Assembly: GCF_900109925.1 (NCBI RefSeq)
Contig: NZ_FOBW01000011.1
Coordinates: 95,174 to 159,173 of the forward strand
Reading direction: 5' to 3'
Source: Mesobacillus persicus
GTDB lineage: Bacteria; Bacillota; Bacilli; Bacillales; Cytobacillaceae
DNA: 64,000 nt
Of this stretch, positions 45,366-54,696 are shown piece after piece (position 1 is the first letter of the stretch; each line of letters begins with the position of its first letter). The notes beneath the pieces are model-generated. The model was not told where the DNA came from, did no database searches, and was given only the letters and a program-made list of their open reading frames with translations. The position numbers and the translations under genes were made by a program.

Positions 45366-46595
45366 ATGAAAAAAAGTAAAATTGTTATACTTGGCGGAGG
45401 CTATGGTGGCCTGATAACTAGTAGAAAATTAGAGAAGTTACTAAAGGAAAATGAAGCGGAAGTTACGCTTATCAATAAGCATGAGTATCACTATATTGCC
45501 ACGCAGTTACATAAGACCGGCGCAGGAACGGCAAGTGATGACAAAATTACCCTTCACATCCCTGATCTTCTTAAGACAAACAAAGTGCAGTTTAAAAAGG
45601 GGACAGTAGAAAGAGTTGATTTTAATAACCAACAAGTTTGTCTTGAATATGGCGAGAAGGTAGATTACGATTTTTTAGTCCTTGCACTTGGTTATGAAGT
45701 GGATACATTTGGAATACCGGGTGTAGAGGAAAATGCCTTTCAGATTCGCAGCTTCAGAAGTACAAAAGCAATTTACAACCATGTTATCCATCAGTTTGAA
45801 GCCTATCAAGTAGATCAAGACCCTTCCCGGTTGACCTTTGCCGTCGCGGGTGCTGGGTTTACAGGAGTAGAAATGATTGGTGAGCTTGTAGAAGCGATGC
45901 CGAAACTCTGCAGTAAATATTCAGTTCCTGTTAGTGATACACGAATCATTAATATTGAAGCTTCTGGTACTGTGCTTCCTGGATTTGATCAAAAAGCGAT
46001 TGATTTCACTACTAATTATGTAAAAAAACATGGCGTCGAATTAATGACTTCAACTAAAATTATGGAATGTACGCCTACTAGTATTAAGTTGGATAACGGC
46101 ACGAATATACCTGCGAGAACCTTGATCTGGTCAGGTGGTGTACGAGGGAACAGATTACTAGAGAAACTAGATCTACCTGTCGAACGAAGTCGTGTAAAAG
46201 TGGATAATTACCTACGAGTTGAGGGAATGACAAATGTCTTTTGCATTGGGGATGCTGCCCGCTTTATGAAAAATGACAAAGACGCACTCCCTCCAACTGC
46301 CCAGGTAGCCATTCAACAAGCCGAAGTTTGTGGTCCTAACCTTATAGCTACTTTACGGGGAGAGAGTTTGAGCACCTTTAGTTATCATCATAAAGGAACA
46401 GTCGCTTCCATTGGAAATACTGCTGCAGTAGGAAATGTATTTGGATTTAAGATTACTGGACTGTTCGCAGCCCTAATGAAACAAGTAGTTGAAGCAAGAT
46501 ATTTATTTGTCCTTGGTGGACCAGCACTGGTCGTAAAACAATTTGCGAAGATAAAAAAGCCTCATCAACAAGTATCTGTTTCTAGAAATAAATAA
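45366..46595 (+). CDS. ndh: Type II NADH dehydrogenase
   Basis: A 409-residue flavoprotein with two dinucleotide folds: FAD motif VILGGGYGGLITSRKL at the N-terminus and NADH motif FAVAGAGFTGVEMIGEL (near 158-175), then FCIGDAARF and PPTAQVAIQQAE. The C-terminus should be a membrane-anchoring amphipathic segment. It passes electrons from NADH to menaquinone without pumping protons. B. subtilis has several paralogues (YjlD, YumB, YutJ), and the exact one cannot be assigned by eye. AGAAGGAC is the ribosome-binding site. Rex control is likely. Confidence 0.88.
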   Translation: MKKSKIVILGGGYGGLITSRKLEKLLKENEAEVTLINKHEYHYIATQLHKTGAGTASDDKITLHIPDLLKTNKVQFKKGTVERVDFNNQQVCLEYGEKVDYDFLVLALGYEVDTFGIPGVEENAFQIRSFRSTKAIYNHVIHQFEAYQVDQDPSRLTFAVAGAGFTGVEMIGELVEAMPKLCSKYSVPVSDTRIINIEASGTVLPGFDQKAIDFTTNYVKKHGVELMTSTKIMECTPTSIKLDNGTNIPARTLIWSGGVRGNRLLEKLDLPVERSRVKVDNYLRVEGMTNVFCIGDAARFMKNDKDALPPTAQVAIQQAEVCGPNLIATLRGESLSTFSYHHKGTVASIGNTAAVGNVFGFKITGLFAALMKQVVEARYLFVLGGPALVVKQFAKIKKPHQQVSVSRNK

Positions 46596-46607
46596 CAGGA
46601 ATCAAGG

Positions 46608-46648
46608 AAAGCGGACTCAATTAATTTATGGGGCTGCTTTTTTATTTA
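46608..46648 (+). terminator. Terminator of ndh, split by a MITE
   Basis: AAAGCGGACTC (46608-46618) pairs with GGGGCTGCTTT (46630-46640) with wobbles and one mismatch; the T-rich tail TTTATTTAA is also the left target duplication of the MITE. Confidence 0.6.
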
Positions 46649-46649
46649 A

Positions 46650-46828
46650 CGCTGTTTCGTAAAGATTGTTGCTAAAATCCTAAAGCCGATTTTAGCGTAA
46701 GAATAGCTAGTTATTAGGGTTCCAACTTGTTTGCAAGCTCTTTTCTCATTAGTGTTTTTATTTAGCTCAGAATGAGCTCGAATTAATAATTTTTGCTCTT
46801 TAAAAGCAACAAAGTTTGAGAAAGGAGC
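46650..46828. mobile_element. MITE-like element, copy 1
   Basis: 179 bases with terminal inverted repeats of about 24 bases (GCTGTTTCGTAAAGATTGTT at the left; the complement of AACAAAGTTTGAGAAAGGAG at the right). A perfect 9-base direct repeat TTTATTTAA flanks it (46641-46649 and 46829-46837), as expected of a target duplication. It shares AAATCCTAAAGCCGATTT-like core words with 54563-54694. No transposase. Confidence 0.75.
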
Positions 46829-46829
46829 T

Positions 46830-47390
46830 TTATTTAATGGCCGAGGTCTGTTCCGGTGGCCGCTCTCCTCTTTGTAAATCACGTATGCTAAGACCAAAAT
46901 CCATTTGTAAATGGGGATAATCTTTAAACTGCCTCCAGTCACCACCCCATTCAAATCCTAAACCCTTCGCTAAACCTACAACTTCCATCCAATCGGATTG
47001 ACCGTTTAGATTCCCATCATAGTCCATATCCCAAATTGCCTGTCCCTCATCGTTAAGTAATGCAAAATCTACTGCTAACCCGAAATTATGATATGATTCT
47101 CCCGCCTGGGCTTGGGTAACGATTTTTCCTTCCGCCGTTCTCCCAATAGCATATAGTTCTTCTTGTTCATGATAACTTCGGAAGTCATCGGTGATGATTA
47201 CTCTTATCCCCTTAGCTTCTGCTTGTTTGATTAAGAGATCAGACTGGTAAGCCAATACCGGATGTAGTTCTCCTGGTAAAGGAATATTTTCAATAGGTTC
47301 AGCAGTTTTCAGAGCCTGTATATATAAAAGTAATATAATGATTGCGAAGCAAGATAATAGAATATGACTACGTGTTCGTTTTATTTTCAT
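46830..47390 (-). CDS. M15-family D,D-/L,D-peptidase, lipid- or membrane-anchored
   Basis: 186 residues with an N-terminal hydrophobic anchor (HILLSCFAIIILLLYIQAL). The M15 signature is complete: DDFRSYHEQEELY, ESYHNFGLAVDFAL (HxxxxxxD zinc site) and DYPHLQMDF (HxxM/H). CwlK/VanY-type enzymes trim wall peptides; the exact bond cut cannot be told. The stop codon falls in the target duplication of the MITE at 46650, which has displaced the original downstream sequence without altering the product. Confidence 0.85.
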   Translation of the reverse strand: MKIKRTRSHILLSCFAIIILLLYIQALKTAEPIENIPLPGELHPVLAYQSDLLIKQAEAKGIRVIITDDFRSYHEQEELYAIGRTAEGKIVTQAQAGESYHNFGLAVDFALLNDEGQAIWDMDYDGNLNGQSDWMEVVGLAKGLGFEWGGDWRQFKDYPHLQMDFGLSIRDLQRGERPPEQTSAIK

Positions 47391-47461
47391 GGTATAAGTC
47401 CTTTCATGATGAATAAACCCCTGTCATAATATTAACGTATCTTCATCATATATGGTTTCAA

Positions 47462-47494
47462 AAAAAGAAGAAGAAGGCTCTAGCCCCCTTCTTC
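47462..47494 (-). terminator. Terminator of the 47502 radical SAM gene
   Basis: On the minus strand GAAGAAGG and CCTTCTTC pair around a nine-base loop, then TTCTTTTTTT. Confidence 0.65.
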
Positions 47495-47501
47495 CCTTCT
47501 A

Positions 47502-49283
47502 TTAAAGAGTTACCTTATGTCTGTCCACTATTCCAAGTTTTCGTTTGACTCCTCTTGACATCTCCTCTACCAATAGTTCCAATCCAATCATAGCTAGCGA
47601 TGGTATATTCGCATAGAGCTTTTTCACTTCCCACTTAAGCTCGTTTTTACCACAAATGCTGTGACGATTCACTTCAAGTACATCTGATTTTATTTCTAAA
47701 AGTGCTTGACGCTGTTCTTCTCTTGGAAGTAACATAATCTCTTCAAGCCTTTCGATAAACTCTAATGATTTGGATATTTTTATCTCTATATCCTCTGATT
47801 CCTGTTGCTCAATTAACCCATACTTTAGTTTAAACTGATTTAATTTCTGAGCTGAGTAATAGGTGGCTTTCACAATTTCATCTCGTGTCATCTGATCCGT
47901 CTCATAACTTAGCATATATTTCCATGATGGTTGTAACATGGCTTGACGAAAATCTTCAAGGTTATGACAAAACTTCTTATAGCCAAATTTCTCTGGGTTT
48001 TCGAATGCCGGGCTTCCTGGGTCAAGGAAGGGAGAAAGCGGCGCAACAAAATACGCAATCTTGGAACTTTCCCCACAGGATTTGTGCACTTCTTCACAAA
48101 AGTCAATATTGTCTAACGCACTTTCATACGTTTGCCCCGGAATTCCAACCATGAAGAATAGGTCAATCTTAGCACAACCATGATTGAGTGCGCTCCTTAA
48201 AGTATCAATAATCTTCTGATTAGAACAGGGTAACTTCCCATTATACTTTCGTAGTTGCTCATCAGAAGTTTCTAATGTTAACTCAATGCTATACTTCGGT
48301 ATCGCTTTTTGCAGACGCCTGAAAAATGAATCATCCGCAGATTGGAATAGTTCAAAGACAATTTCATTTTTTAATTCGATTTTTTCTAGGCCTGAAAGAA
48401 ACTCCTCAACGTAAGCTGCCCCGCCCTGCCGTATGTCGTTTAACAAGAAAATAGGCGCCCGGGTGAATCGTTGAATAAAAGTGATATCTTCAATCATTTT
48501 CTTCGGAGATCTCATAACCAGCTTTTTCCGATTACAATTTAGTTCATAGGCTTCCCTGCCTCCTCCACAGATAAGGCAATTATAAGTACAACCTTTTGAT
48601 GTAAGGATTGCGGTATTCGGATACTGTAACCATCCTTTATAAGGAAGTGGATCAAGTAAATTATGATACTTAAAAACAGATCTTATCACATAACGATAGC
48701 CGGGTAGTTCATAATCATCCAAGGAGTCAGGTACGTGGGAAAGCGGATTAACCTGGGTTTCCCCGTCTTTTTTCCAGGTAAGATTCGGAACATCAAAAAA
48801 TTCTGACCTTCTTTGTTCCATTCGATTTAGAAGCATTAAAAGTGGTTTCTCGGTTGTATCCCCGCGCAGGACAAAGTCGATACTAGAGTATTCAATAAGT
48901 TCTTTGTGGAAGTAAGTGGAGGACAAACCCCCAAAGATGACTGGTGTATCTGGGTGTAATTTTTTTAGTACTTTAGCTAATTCAACACTTCCATGTGCAT
49001 GGGGAAGCCAGTGTAGATCAATTCCAAATGCCTTAGTTCGTATCTTTTTCAGTTTTTTCTCTACGTCAAAGTTTGGATTTAACAGCATCCTATTGGCAAT
49101 ATTAATTATTTTCACCTTTAACCCAAATCTCTCAAGGTAGTCACCAATACTAGTCAAACCGATTGGGTACATTTCGAAAACTGGTGATGATGGGACAACA
49201 TCACTAATAGGTCCTGTAAAAATCATTTCGTTTCGAAAATCGTAAACAGTTGGAGCATGTAACAATACGAGGTCATACATCAT
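47502..49283 (-). CDS. B12-binding radical SAM protein
   Basis: 593 residues from the ATG at 49283, after AGAGGGGG; the longer frame adds 20 residues without a signal. The N-terminal domain is cobalamin-binding-like (IGLTSIGDYLERFG, VIFGGLSSTYFH), and the radical SAM cluster motif is CTYNCLIC. Later IELTLETSDEQLRKYNGK and FFMVGIPGQT follow the usual barrel. The C-terminal 120 residues are helical and unfamiliar. The substrate is unknown, and no neighbour hints at a pathway. It is only distantly like the 25824 protein. Confidence 0.8.
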   Translation of the reverse strand: MMYDLVLLHAPTVYDFRNEMIFTGPISDVVPSSPVFEMYPIGLTSIGDYLERFGLKVKIINIANRMLLNPNFDVEKKLKKIRTKAFGIDLHWLPHAHGSVELAKVLKKLHPDTPVIFGGLSSTYFHKELIEYSSIDFVLRGDTTEKPLLMLLNRMEQRRSEFFDVPNLTWKKDGETQVNPLSHVPDSLDDYELPGYRYVIRSVFKYHNLLDPLPYKGWLQYPNTAILTSKGCTYNCLICGGGREAYELNCNRKKLVMRSPKKMIEDITFIQRFTRAPIFLLNDIRQGGAAYVEEFLSGLEKIELKNEIVFELFQSADDSFFRRLQKAIPKYSIELTLETSDEQLRKYNGKLPCSNQKIIDTLRSALNHGCAKIDLFFMVGIPGQTYESALDNIDFCEEVHKSCGESSKIAYFVAPLSPFLDPGSPAFENPEKFGYKKFCHNLEDFRQAMLQPSWKYMLSYETDQMTRDEIVKATYYSAQKLNQFKLKYGLIEQQESEDIEIKISKSLEFIERLEEIMLLPREEQRQALLEIKSDVLEVNRHSICGKNELKWEVKKLYANIPSLAMIGLELLVEEMSRGVKRKLGIVDRHKVTL

Positions 49284-49513
49284 TTTTCCCCCTCTTGTTT
49301 TTAATTGGGAAAAGATACTTCCTAATTTTACTATAACTCCCAATTTAAATGCGGTGTGTGAACATTGAGGTAAACATTTTATGAAAGTGAACTTTTAGAG
49401 AAATTGAGGTCCAAACATCAAAACTCCACTATTAGATAACCCCTACAAAATAGTCATCAAGCCGCTGAAGGTGGTTCCTCCTCGATTTACCCGTTTCATC
49501 TTCAAACAATAAA

Positions 49514-49547
49514 GAAGGAAGCTAAGACAAAACTCCTAGCTTCCTTC
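49514..49547 (-). terminator. Terminator of alsT
   Basis: GAAGGAAGCTA (49514-49524) pairs with TAGCTTCCTTC (49537-49547); on the minus strand CTTTATTG follows. Confidence 0.75.
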
Positions 49548-49553
49548 CTTCTA

Positions 49554-51014
49554 TTATGAAACTTCTTTATCTTTTCCGACCTTGTATTCTTGCTCCCAGT
49601 ATTCTGCATTTTTAATTCCTAATTTAATTGAGTTAAAGACTGGATCAAGACCTTGCTTTTTTTGCTCCTCATAATCTTTAAGGGCAATAAGCGCTGGTTT
49701 TGCCAAAAGAAGAATGGCAATTAAGTTTAACCAAACCATTAAGCCCAGTCCTACGTCCCCTAAGGCCCATGCAAGGCTGGCAGTCCTTACTGCACCATAG
49801 AATGTAGCTGCTAATATGACAAGTTTCAGTATGAACATTGCTGGCTTACTATTCTTTCCTCTTGTCAAATAAGCAATGTTTGTTTCCGCAATATAGTAAT
49901 AAGCCATAATCGTTGTAAATGCGAAGAATAATAGCGAGATTGCGACGAATCCAGCACCGAATCCAGGAATAGCCGACTCAACAGCTGCCTGTGTATAACC
50001 CGGCCCAGGCTCAACACCCGCAAGGTTCTCAACGATATGCGTTGAACCATCTGGACCAACCACATTAAACGAACTTGTAAACAAAATCATAAAGGCAGTA
50101 GCCGAACAAACAAATAATGTGTCGATATAAACGGAAAACGCCTGAACTAAACCTTGCTTCGCAGGATGGGAAACTTCTGCTGCAGCTGCTGCATGTGGCC
50201 CTGTCCCTTGACCAGCCTCGTTTGAATAGATTCCCCGTTTAACCCCCCATGCGATCGCACTACCAATAATTCCTCCAAACATTGAATCAGCACCGAATGC
50301 ACTGCTAAAAATTAATGCAAAAACCGAAGGAATCTCTGTGATATTCATCCCGATGATAACTAAAGCGACAAGAATATAGCCTATCGCCATAAATGGGACT
50401 GCATACTGGGCAACAGTTGCAATTCTTTTAACTCCTCCAAAGATAATTAAACCTAAGAAAACTACTAAAACTGCACCTGTAATTGTAGGGCTAATTCCAA
50501 ATGCGTTTTCCATTCCTAATGCAATCGAATTAGACTGGATTCCAGGCATCAATAGACTCATCGCCAACAAGGCAGCTACAGCAAAAACAACAGCAAACCA
50601 CTTAATACCAATGCCCTTTTCGATATAATAAGCTGGTCCGCCTCGATAGACTCCATCTTGTTTCACCTTATAAATTTGGCCAAGGGTAGATTCAACAAAC
50701 GCACTACCCGCTCCGATAAAAGCAATCGTCCACATCCAGAACACTGCTCCCGGTCCTCCCATTGCAATTGCAGTGGCGGTTCCAGCAATATTACCGGTAC
50801 CAACACGACCTGAGAGCGCTAGAGATAATGCTTGAAAAGAGGAAACCCCGGCCTCAGAACTTTTCCCTTTAAACATAAGCTGAACCATGTCTTTAATATG
50901 TCTTACCTGTAAAAACCTCGTTAAAATAGAAAATAATAACCCAACACCTAAACAAATATAAATGACTGGCGTACTCCATAAAATCCCGTTCAGCCAATTA
51001 ACAAATTCCTCCAA
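49554..51014 (-). CDS. alsT: Sodium:alanine symporter (AGCS family)
   Basis: A 486-residue membrane protein with about 11 transmembrane helices. The family signatures GRVGTGNIAGTATAIAMGGPGAVFWMW and WGVKRGIYSNEAGQGTGPHAAAAA are both clear. It imports alanine (in B. subtilis AlsT also glutamine) with Na+. Monocistronic; the region upstream has AT-rich promoter-like sequence only. Confidence 0.93.
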   Translation of the reverse strand: MEEFVNWLNGILWSTPVIYICLGVGLLFSILTRFLQVRHIKDMVQLMFKGKSSEAGVSSFQALSLALSGRVGTGNIAGTATAIAMGGPGAVFWMWTIAFIGAGSAFVESTLGQIYKVKQDGVYRGGPAYYIEKGIGIKWFAVVFAVAALLAMSLLMPGIQSNSIALGMENAFGISPTITGAVLVVFLGLIIFGGVKRIATVAQYAVPFMAIGYILVALVIIGMNITEIPSVFALIFSSAFGADSMFGGIIGSAIAWGVKRGIYSNEAGQGTGPHAAAAAEVSHPAKQGLVQAFSVYIDTLFVCSATAFMILFTSSFNVVGPDGSTHIVENLAGVEPGPGYTQAAVESAIPGFGAGFVAISLLFFAFTTIMAYYYIAETNIAYLTRGKNSKPAMFILKLVILAATFYGAVRTASLAWALGDVGLGLMVWLNLIAILLLAKPALIALKDYEEQKKQGLDPVFNSIKLGIKNAEYWEQEYKVGKDKEVS

Positions 51015-51125
51015 CTTAACCCCTCCTCCATATCCAAATATTCTTTCTATTTTGAATTATATGCAAAAATAGACTTTTGCACAATCTTTTTTTTAAATAT
51101 TATGTTAGCAAATCTTCCAAAAGTA

Positions 51126-51161
51126 AAAAAAACCTAAATTCTCTCTAGGAATCTAGGTTTT
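51126..51161 (-). terminator. Terminator of the STAS gene pair
   Basis: On the minus strand AAACCTAGATTC and GAATTTAGGTTT pair around CTAGAGA, followed by a T-run. Confidence 0.8.
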
Positions 51162-51243
51162 GTACTGTTAAAAACATAATTATTATTATTGTATCAATAT
51201 ACTTTACTATAGAATCAAAAGTTTCAAAGGCTGAAAACAATCC

Positions 51244-52086
51244 TTATATCATGGACAGTTTAGGGGATAATGCTTGAGCTAAGGTAGACCTTACTTCTAC
51301 GTCATCGAAGGATAGTCCTAGTTTAACAGCAGTCGTTGCAATCTCCGGTCTTATACCTGATAGTGTCGCTTTTACACCGATTAATTTAAGTGCATTAATT
51401 AGTTGAAATAACTGTTGCGCCACCATCGTATCGATCATAATCACTCCAGATAAATCAATGCACAAGTGTTTTACCCCTCTTGTGGCACATTGGTTTAGAG
51501 CATTATCAATAATCATTTTCGCTCTAGTCGTATCAATATCTCCAACTAAAGGCAACAATGCCGTACCCTTCGTTAAAGAAATAACTGGTGAACTCAACTC
51601 ATTAATCATCTCTTGCTGAGCTTGTAATTGATAATTTGAATACTTATATGTCTCCTCTGTAAACTTTAGAATCACAGTGTCAAACAAGGTCACTATCTTT
51701 AAATTCCATTCTTCCACTTGACCAGGAACGATATGCTTAGGATATTTCTCAGCAAATTCCTGAATAGACTCCAAGTACTGAGATCTTGTTCTCATAAATT
51801 CTCTTATAACAAACTGTAATGGCGTCTTTAAATGTTGCTGATCGCTCGCAATCTCATGAATCCAAGGATCGAATTGGACGGTAAAACTCTTTTCATCCAT
51901 ATTGAAAATTTCTATAAAATGCTCGTGAAATTTTATATTTTGTTGTTTCATATTTTTTATCACTTCTGGGTCTAGAGAGGAGTATATCCCTGTCGGATCA
52001 CTCTTATCAAGACCTTCATACCATTCTTCCGTTAATTTCGTGACTCGTTGTAAAAGAAAGTGATACAATTCCTTATTTTTCTGCAA
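51244..52086 (-). CDS. RsbR-like STAS-domain protein
   Basis: 280 residues. The N-terminal 150 residues are helical (YHFLLQRVTKLTEEWYEGL), like the globin-fold sensor half of RsbR paralogues, and the C-terminal STAS domain opens with ELSSPVISLTKGTALLPLVG and contains DLSGVIMIDTMVAQQL with the phosphorylatable threonine position. RsbR proteins build stressosomes with RsbS and capture RsbT, feeding SigB. No rsbS, rsbT or sigB is in the window. It lies 30 bases after the second STAS gene and so forms a two-gene operon. Confidence 0.85.
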   Translation of the reverse strand: MQKNKELYHFLLQRVTKLTEEWYEGLDKSDPTGIYSSLDPEVIKNMKQQNIKFHEHFIEIFNMDEKSFTVQFDPWIHEIASDQQHLKTPLQFVIREFMRTRSQYLESIQEFAEKYPKHIVPGQVEEWNLKIVTLFDTVILKFTEETYKYSNYQLQAQQEMINELSSPVISLTKGTALLPLVGDIDTTRAKMIIDNALNQCATRGVKHLCIDLSGVIMIDTMVAQQLFQLINALKLIGVKATLSGIRPEIATTAVKLGLSFDDVEVRSTLAQALSPKLSMI

Positions 52087-52116
52087 GCTTCCCTACCCCC
52101 TTTAAAGTTGAATGAA

Positions 52117-53139
52117 TTAAATGATTCGATGACCATCCTGTGCAAGAGCATGATAAATCCCATGTTGTAAGGTGTGAAAGCACTGGTATTTTGAAAAATT
52201 AAATCCTGTGTTTGTCATCATAACTCCAAGTTCAGCAGAAATCCCTACTAAAATCATTTCTGTACCAATTAAGGATGATGCCGCCCCGAGCTTCTCAATC
52301 ATGGAAGCCGTATATGTATCTTCATCAACATGTAAACCTGTCATATCTACTATCAAGTACCTTGCTTGATGCTTGGGTAGACTGCTCAATGTTTTATCAA
52401 TCATATCATTAGATCGACTATTGTCGTATCTACCGACTAGAGGAACGACTACTATCCCTTCTAATACCGGGATTGTCGGTGAAGATAGTTCTCTGACTAA
52501 TTTCCTTAGGTCACTTGTCTGTTGGTCAACCATTTTCTCAAGACGGTTAATTTCTTCCGATTCATTTGTCCGAATCAACTTATGTATGTTTTTTGTAACG
52601 GTAATACTCGAAGGAAAATAGGCGATCGTGTCCTGTTCATTCCCTTCTAGCTGCTTTTCCAAAACCTTAAACCAAATGTTTTCTCCAAAAAGCCCGGAAA
52701 ATATCCCTGCATAGTGGGCCGGTAAAAAATTACCACCACTAGTTTTTCCTTGAGCCTTATTAATTTTATTCTCCCAACTATCTTTTAAATGAATCTTAAG
52801 TGTCTTTTTTTCTTCATTTATTTCATGTATAATCGCTTTCCCCCAACCTGCAGATGCGTAAGTTGCTGGAATCAGGTCTGCTACTTGCGAAATACTCGCG
52901 TTCAATTTTTTAAAATACTCGCCGACAATTAATCCCTGACGGAACCCTGTAGCTTCAAGCACTAAATTCGCTGCTTCTTCTCCTGAGATTTCTTCAATGG
53001 TGTCAAAAAACACCTTCATTGCCGATGAGATCCAAAAAAGAACAGCATCCTCCTCTTCAAATAAGAATTGCCCCTTGTCTATGTTCCATCTAAACTTAAG
53101 GCCACCCACCTCTATGTTTGAATTGGAAGATTCAGTCAT
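52117..53139 (-). CDS. STAS protein with V4R/XylR_N-like sensor domain
   Basis: 340 residues. The C-terminal STAS domain (RELSSPTIPVLEGIVVVPLVG, VDMTGLHVDEDTYTASMI) parallels the downstream protein. The first 200 residues differ: FRQGLIVGEYFKKL, PATYASAGWGKAIIHEIN and FLPAHYAGIFSGLFGENIWF recall V4R/XylR_N ligand-binding domains, an assignment from pattern and not certain. A coiled linker (NRLEKMVDQQTSDLRKLV) joins the two. It may be a stressosome component that senses a small molecule. First gene of the pair. Confidence 0.75.
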   Translation of the reverse strand: MTESSNSNIEVGGLKFRWNIDKGQFLFEEEDAVLFWISSAMKVFFDTIEEISGEEAANLVLEATGFRQGLIVGEYFKKLNASISQVADLIPATYASAGWGKAIIHEINEEKKTLKIHLKDSWENKINKAQGKTSGGNFLPAHYAGIFSGLFGENIWFKVLEKQLEGNEQDTIAYFPSSITVTKNIHKLIRTNESEEINRLEKMVDQQTSDLRKLVRELSSPTIPVLEGIVVVPLVGRYDNSRSNDMIDKTLSSLPKHQARYLIVDMTGLHVDEDTYTASMIEKLGAASSLIGTEMILVGISAELGVMMTNTGFNFSKYQCFHTLQHGIYHALAQDGHRII

Positions 53140-53382
53140 AGAAAAACCCCCTATATAAAATGTAATGAAACTAAGCTAATGAAATATTGTTAATATATAC
53201 AAGTTTACCTTTTACAACTGTCACATGTCTATTTATACAATTTTCCTAGAATGAAAGAAGTGTATTTTCATTCCTATGATGCAATAGATTGGGGAATTAA
53301 TTATTGAACCCGATTAAGGGTATTGACAAGCCTTTAAGTGATGCTAAATAATTGCAAAGGAAACTTAAAAGGGAGTGTTTAC

Positions 53383-54507
53383 ATGCCAACTTCTACAAAA
53401 AAAACGTTAAGCCCCGACTTTGATCCATGGGAGGCATACATTGATAGGGCTCAATTCCATAAGCCCGTTCTATCCAATCTTGAATTTACGACAACAACAT
53501 TATGTAACATGCGGTGTGAGCATTGTGCTGTTGGCTATTCTTTGAGTCATAAAGATCCGGATGGACTTCCCATAGCCCTCCTTCTAAAGAGACTGGATGA
53601 AACAACTCACCTACGTTCAATAAGCATAACAGGTGGCGAACCCATGTTATCGTTAAGATCAGTTGAAAACTATGTCCTTCCGCTCCTAAAATATGCTCAT
53701 GAAAGAGGGATTTACACACAGATTAATTCCAATTTGACCCTAGAAATGAGTAGGTATGAACAAATTCTTCCCTATCTAGATGTCCTTCATATTTCACACA
53801 ATTGGGGAACAGAGACCGATTTCGTTGAGGCTGGTTTTGCAATGATGCAGCGAAAGCCTTCGTTAACCCAACGAGAAGCTTTGTTTAAAAGAATGATTGA
53901 AAATAGTAAAACGATATCTAAGAGCAATGTGCTTATTTCTGCAGAAACGATGCTGAATAAACGGACTTTCCCTTACCTTGAGAAGATTCATCACCAAATT
54001 GTAGACGAAATGGGTTGTAAGCGGCACGAGATTCATCCTATGTATCCCGCTGATTTCGCTTCATCCCTCATCACATTATCACTAGACGAGATACGTGAAG
54101 CGATTCAACAGATTCTCCAATTTAGAAATCCAAATGTATGGATGCTCTTTGGAACCTTGCCTTTTTTTGCTTGTAGTAACAATACGGAAGATTTAGAGTT
54201 ACTTCAGCGATTATATGCCGAAAAAAACGTAACCGTCCGAAATGACCCAGACGGTCGCTCTAGATTAAATGTAAATATCTTTAGTGGTGATGTATCTGTT
54301 ACAGATTTCGGAAATCCCCCTCCACTTGGAAATATAAAAACAGACACTTTTGAAAATATTTATCAAACCTGGACAAATTCGTCCTTAGCAACTTCGCTAA
54401 GTTGCCATTGCCCTGAAGCGAATTGTCTGGGACCAAACGCACTGGTTAAAGAAAAGTACTATCCGGATATAGACTTTAGACAAATGAAAGCAAAAATCAC
54501 TGTTTAA
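53383..54507 (+). CDS. yfkAB: Radical SAM CxCxxxxC protein YfkAB
   Basis: 374 residues from the ATG at 53383, after AAGGGAGTG. The radical SAM motif is TTLCNMRCEHC (CxxxCxxC), with SITGGEPML following, and the C-terminus has the defining CHCPEANC. This matches the YfkAB family described as radical SAM/CxCxxxxC proteins; the function is unknown. In B. subtilis 168 the gene is split by a frameshift (yfkA/yfkB) as I recall, whereas here it is intact. Confidence 0.88.
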   Translation: MPTSTKKTLSPDFDPWEAYIDRAQFHKPVLSNLEFTTTTLCNMRCEHCAVGYSLSHKDPDGLPIALLLKRLDETTHLRSISITGGEPMLSLRSVENYVLPLLKYAHERGIYTQINSNLTLEMSRYEQILPYLDVLHISHNWGTETDFVEAGFAMMQRKPSLTQREALFKRMIENSKTISKSNVLISAETMLNKRTFPYLEKIHHQIVDEMGCKRHEIHPMYPADFASSLITLSLDEIREAIQQILQFRNPNVWMLFGTLPFFACSNNTEDLELLQRLYAEKNVTVRNDPDGRSRLNVNIFSGDVSVTDFGNPPPLGNIKTDTFENIYQTWTNSSLATSLSCHCPEANCLGPNALVKEKYYPDIDFRQMKAKITV

Positions 54508-54512
54508 TACAT

Positions 54513-54558
54513 AAAAAGAAGAAGGTACCTATAATTAATAAGGCGCCTTCTTCTTTTT
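54513..54558. terminator. Terminator of yfkAB
   Basis: AAAAAGAAGAAGG (54513-54525) pairs with CCTTCTTCTTTTT (54546-54558) across a 20-base loop. Confidence 0.8.
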
Positions 54559-54562
54559 ATAT

Positions 54563-54694
54563 GGCTGTTTCCGCAAAGTTAGTTGTTTAAATCCTAAGCC
54601 GATTTGTAACACAAGATAAGCAAACTCATTTCTCATGAATTAGAAAGCAATTGAAACAATGCTTAATACGACACCAAAGTTTTAGAAAAGAGCC
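54563..54694. mobile_element. MITE-like element, copy 2 (shortened)
   Basis: 132 bases. GGCTGTTTCCGCAAAGTTAG at the left pairs with the complement of AAGTTTTAGAAAAGAGCC at the right, and AAATCCTAAGCCGATTT matches copy 1 at 46650. The flanking direct repeat has decayed. It begins 4 bases after the yfkAB terminator and ends 2 bases before the aroD stop codon. Confidence 0.65.
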
Positions 54695-54696
54695 TT

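Noticed and set aside
46646..46954. 102-codon minus-strand frame
   Set aside because: It spans the MITE and the 3' end of the M15 peptidase gene in another frame.
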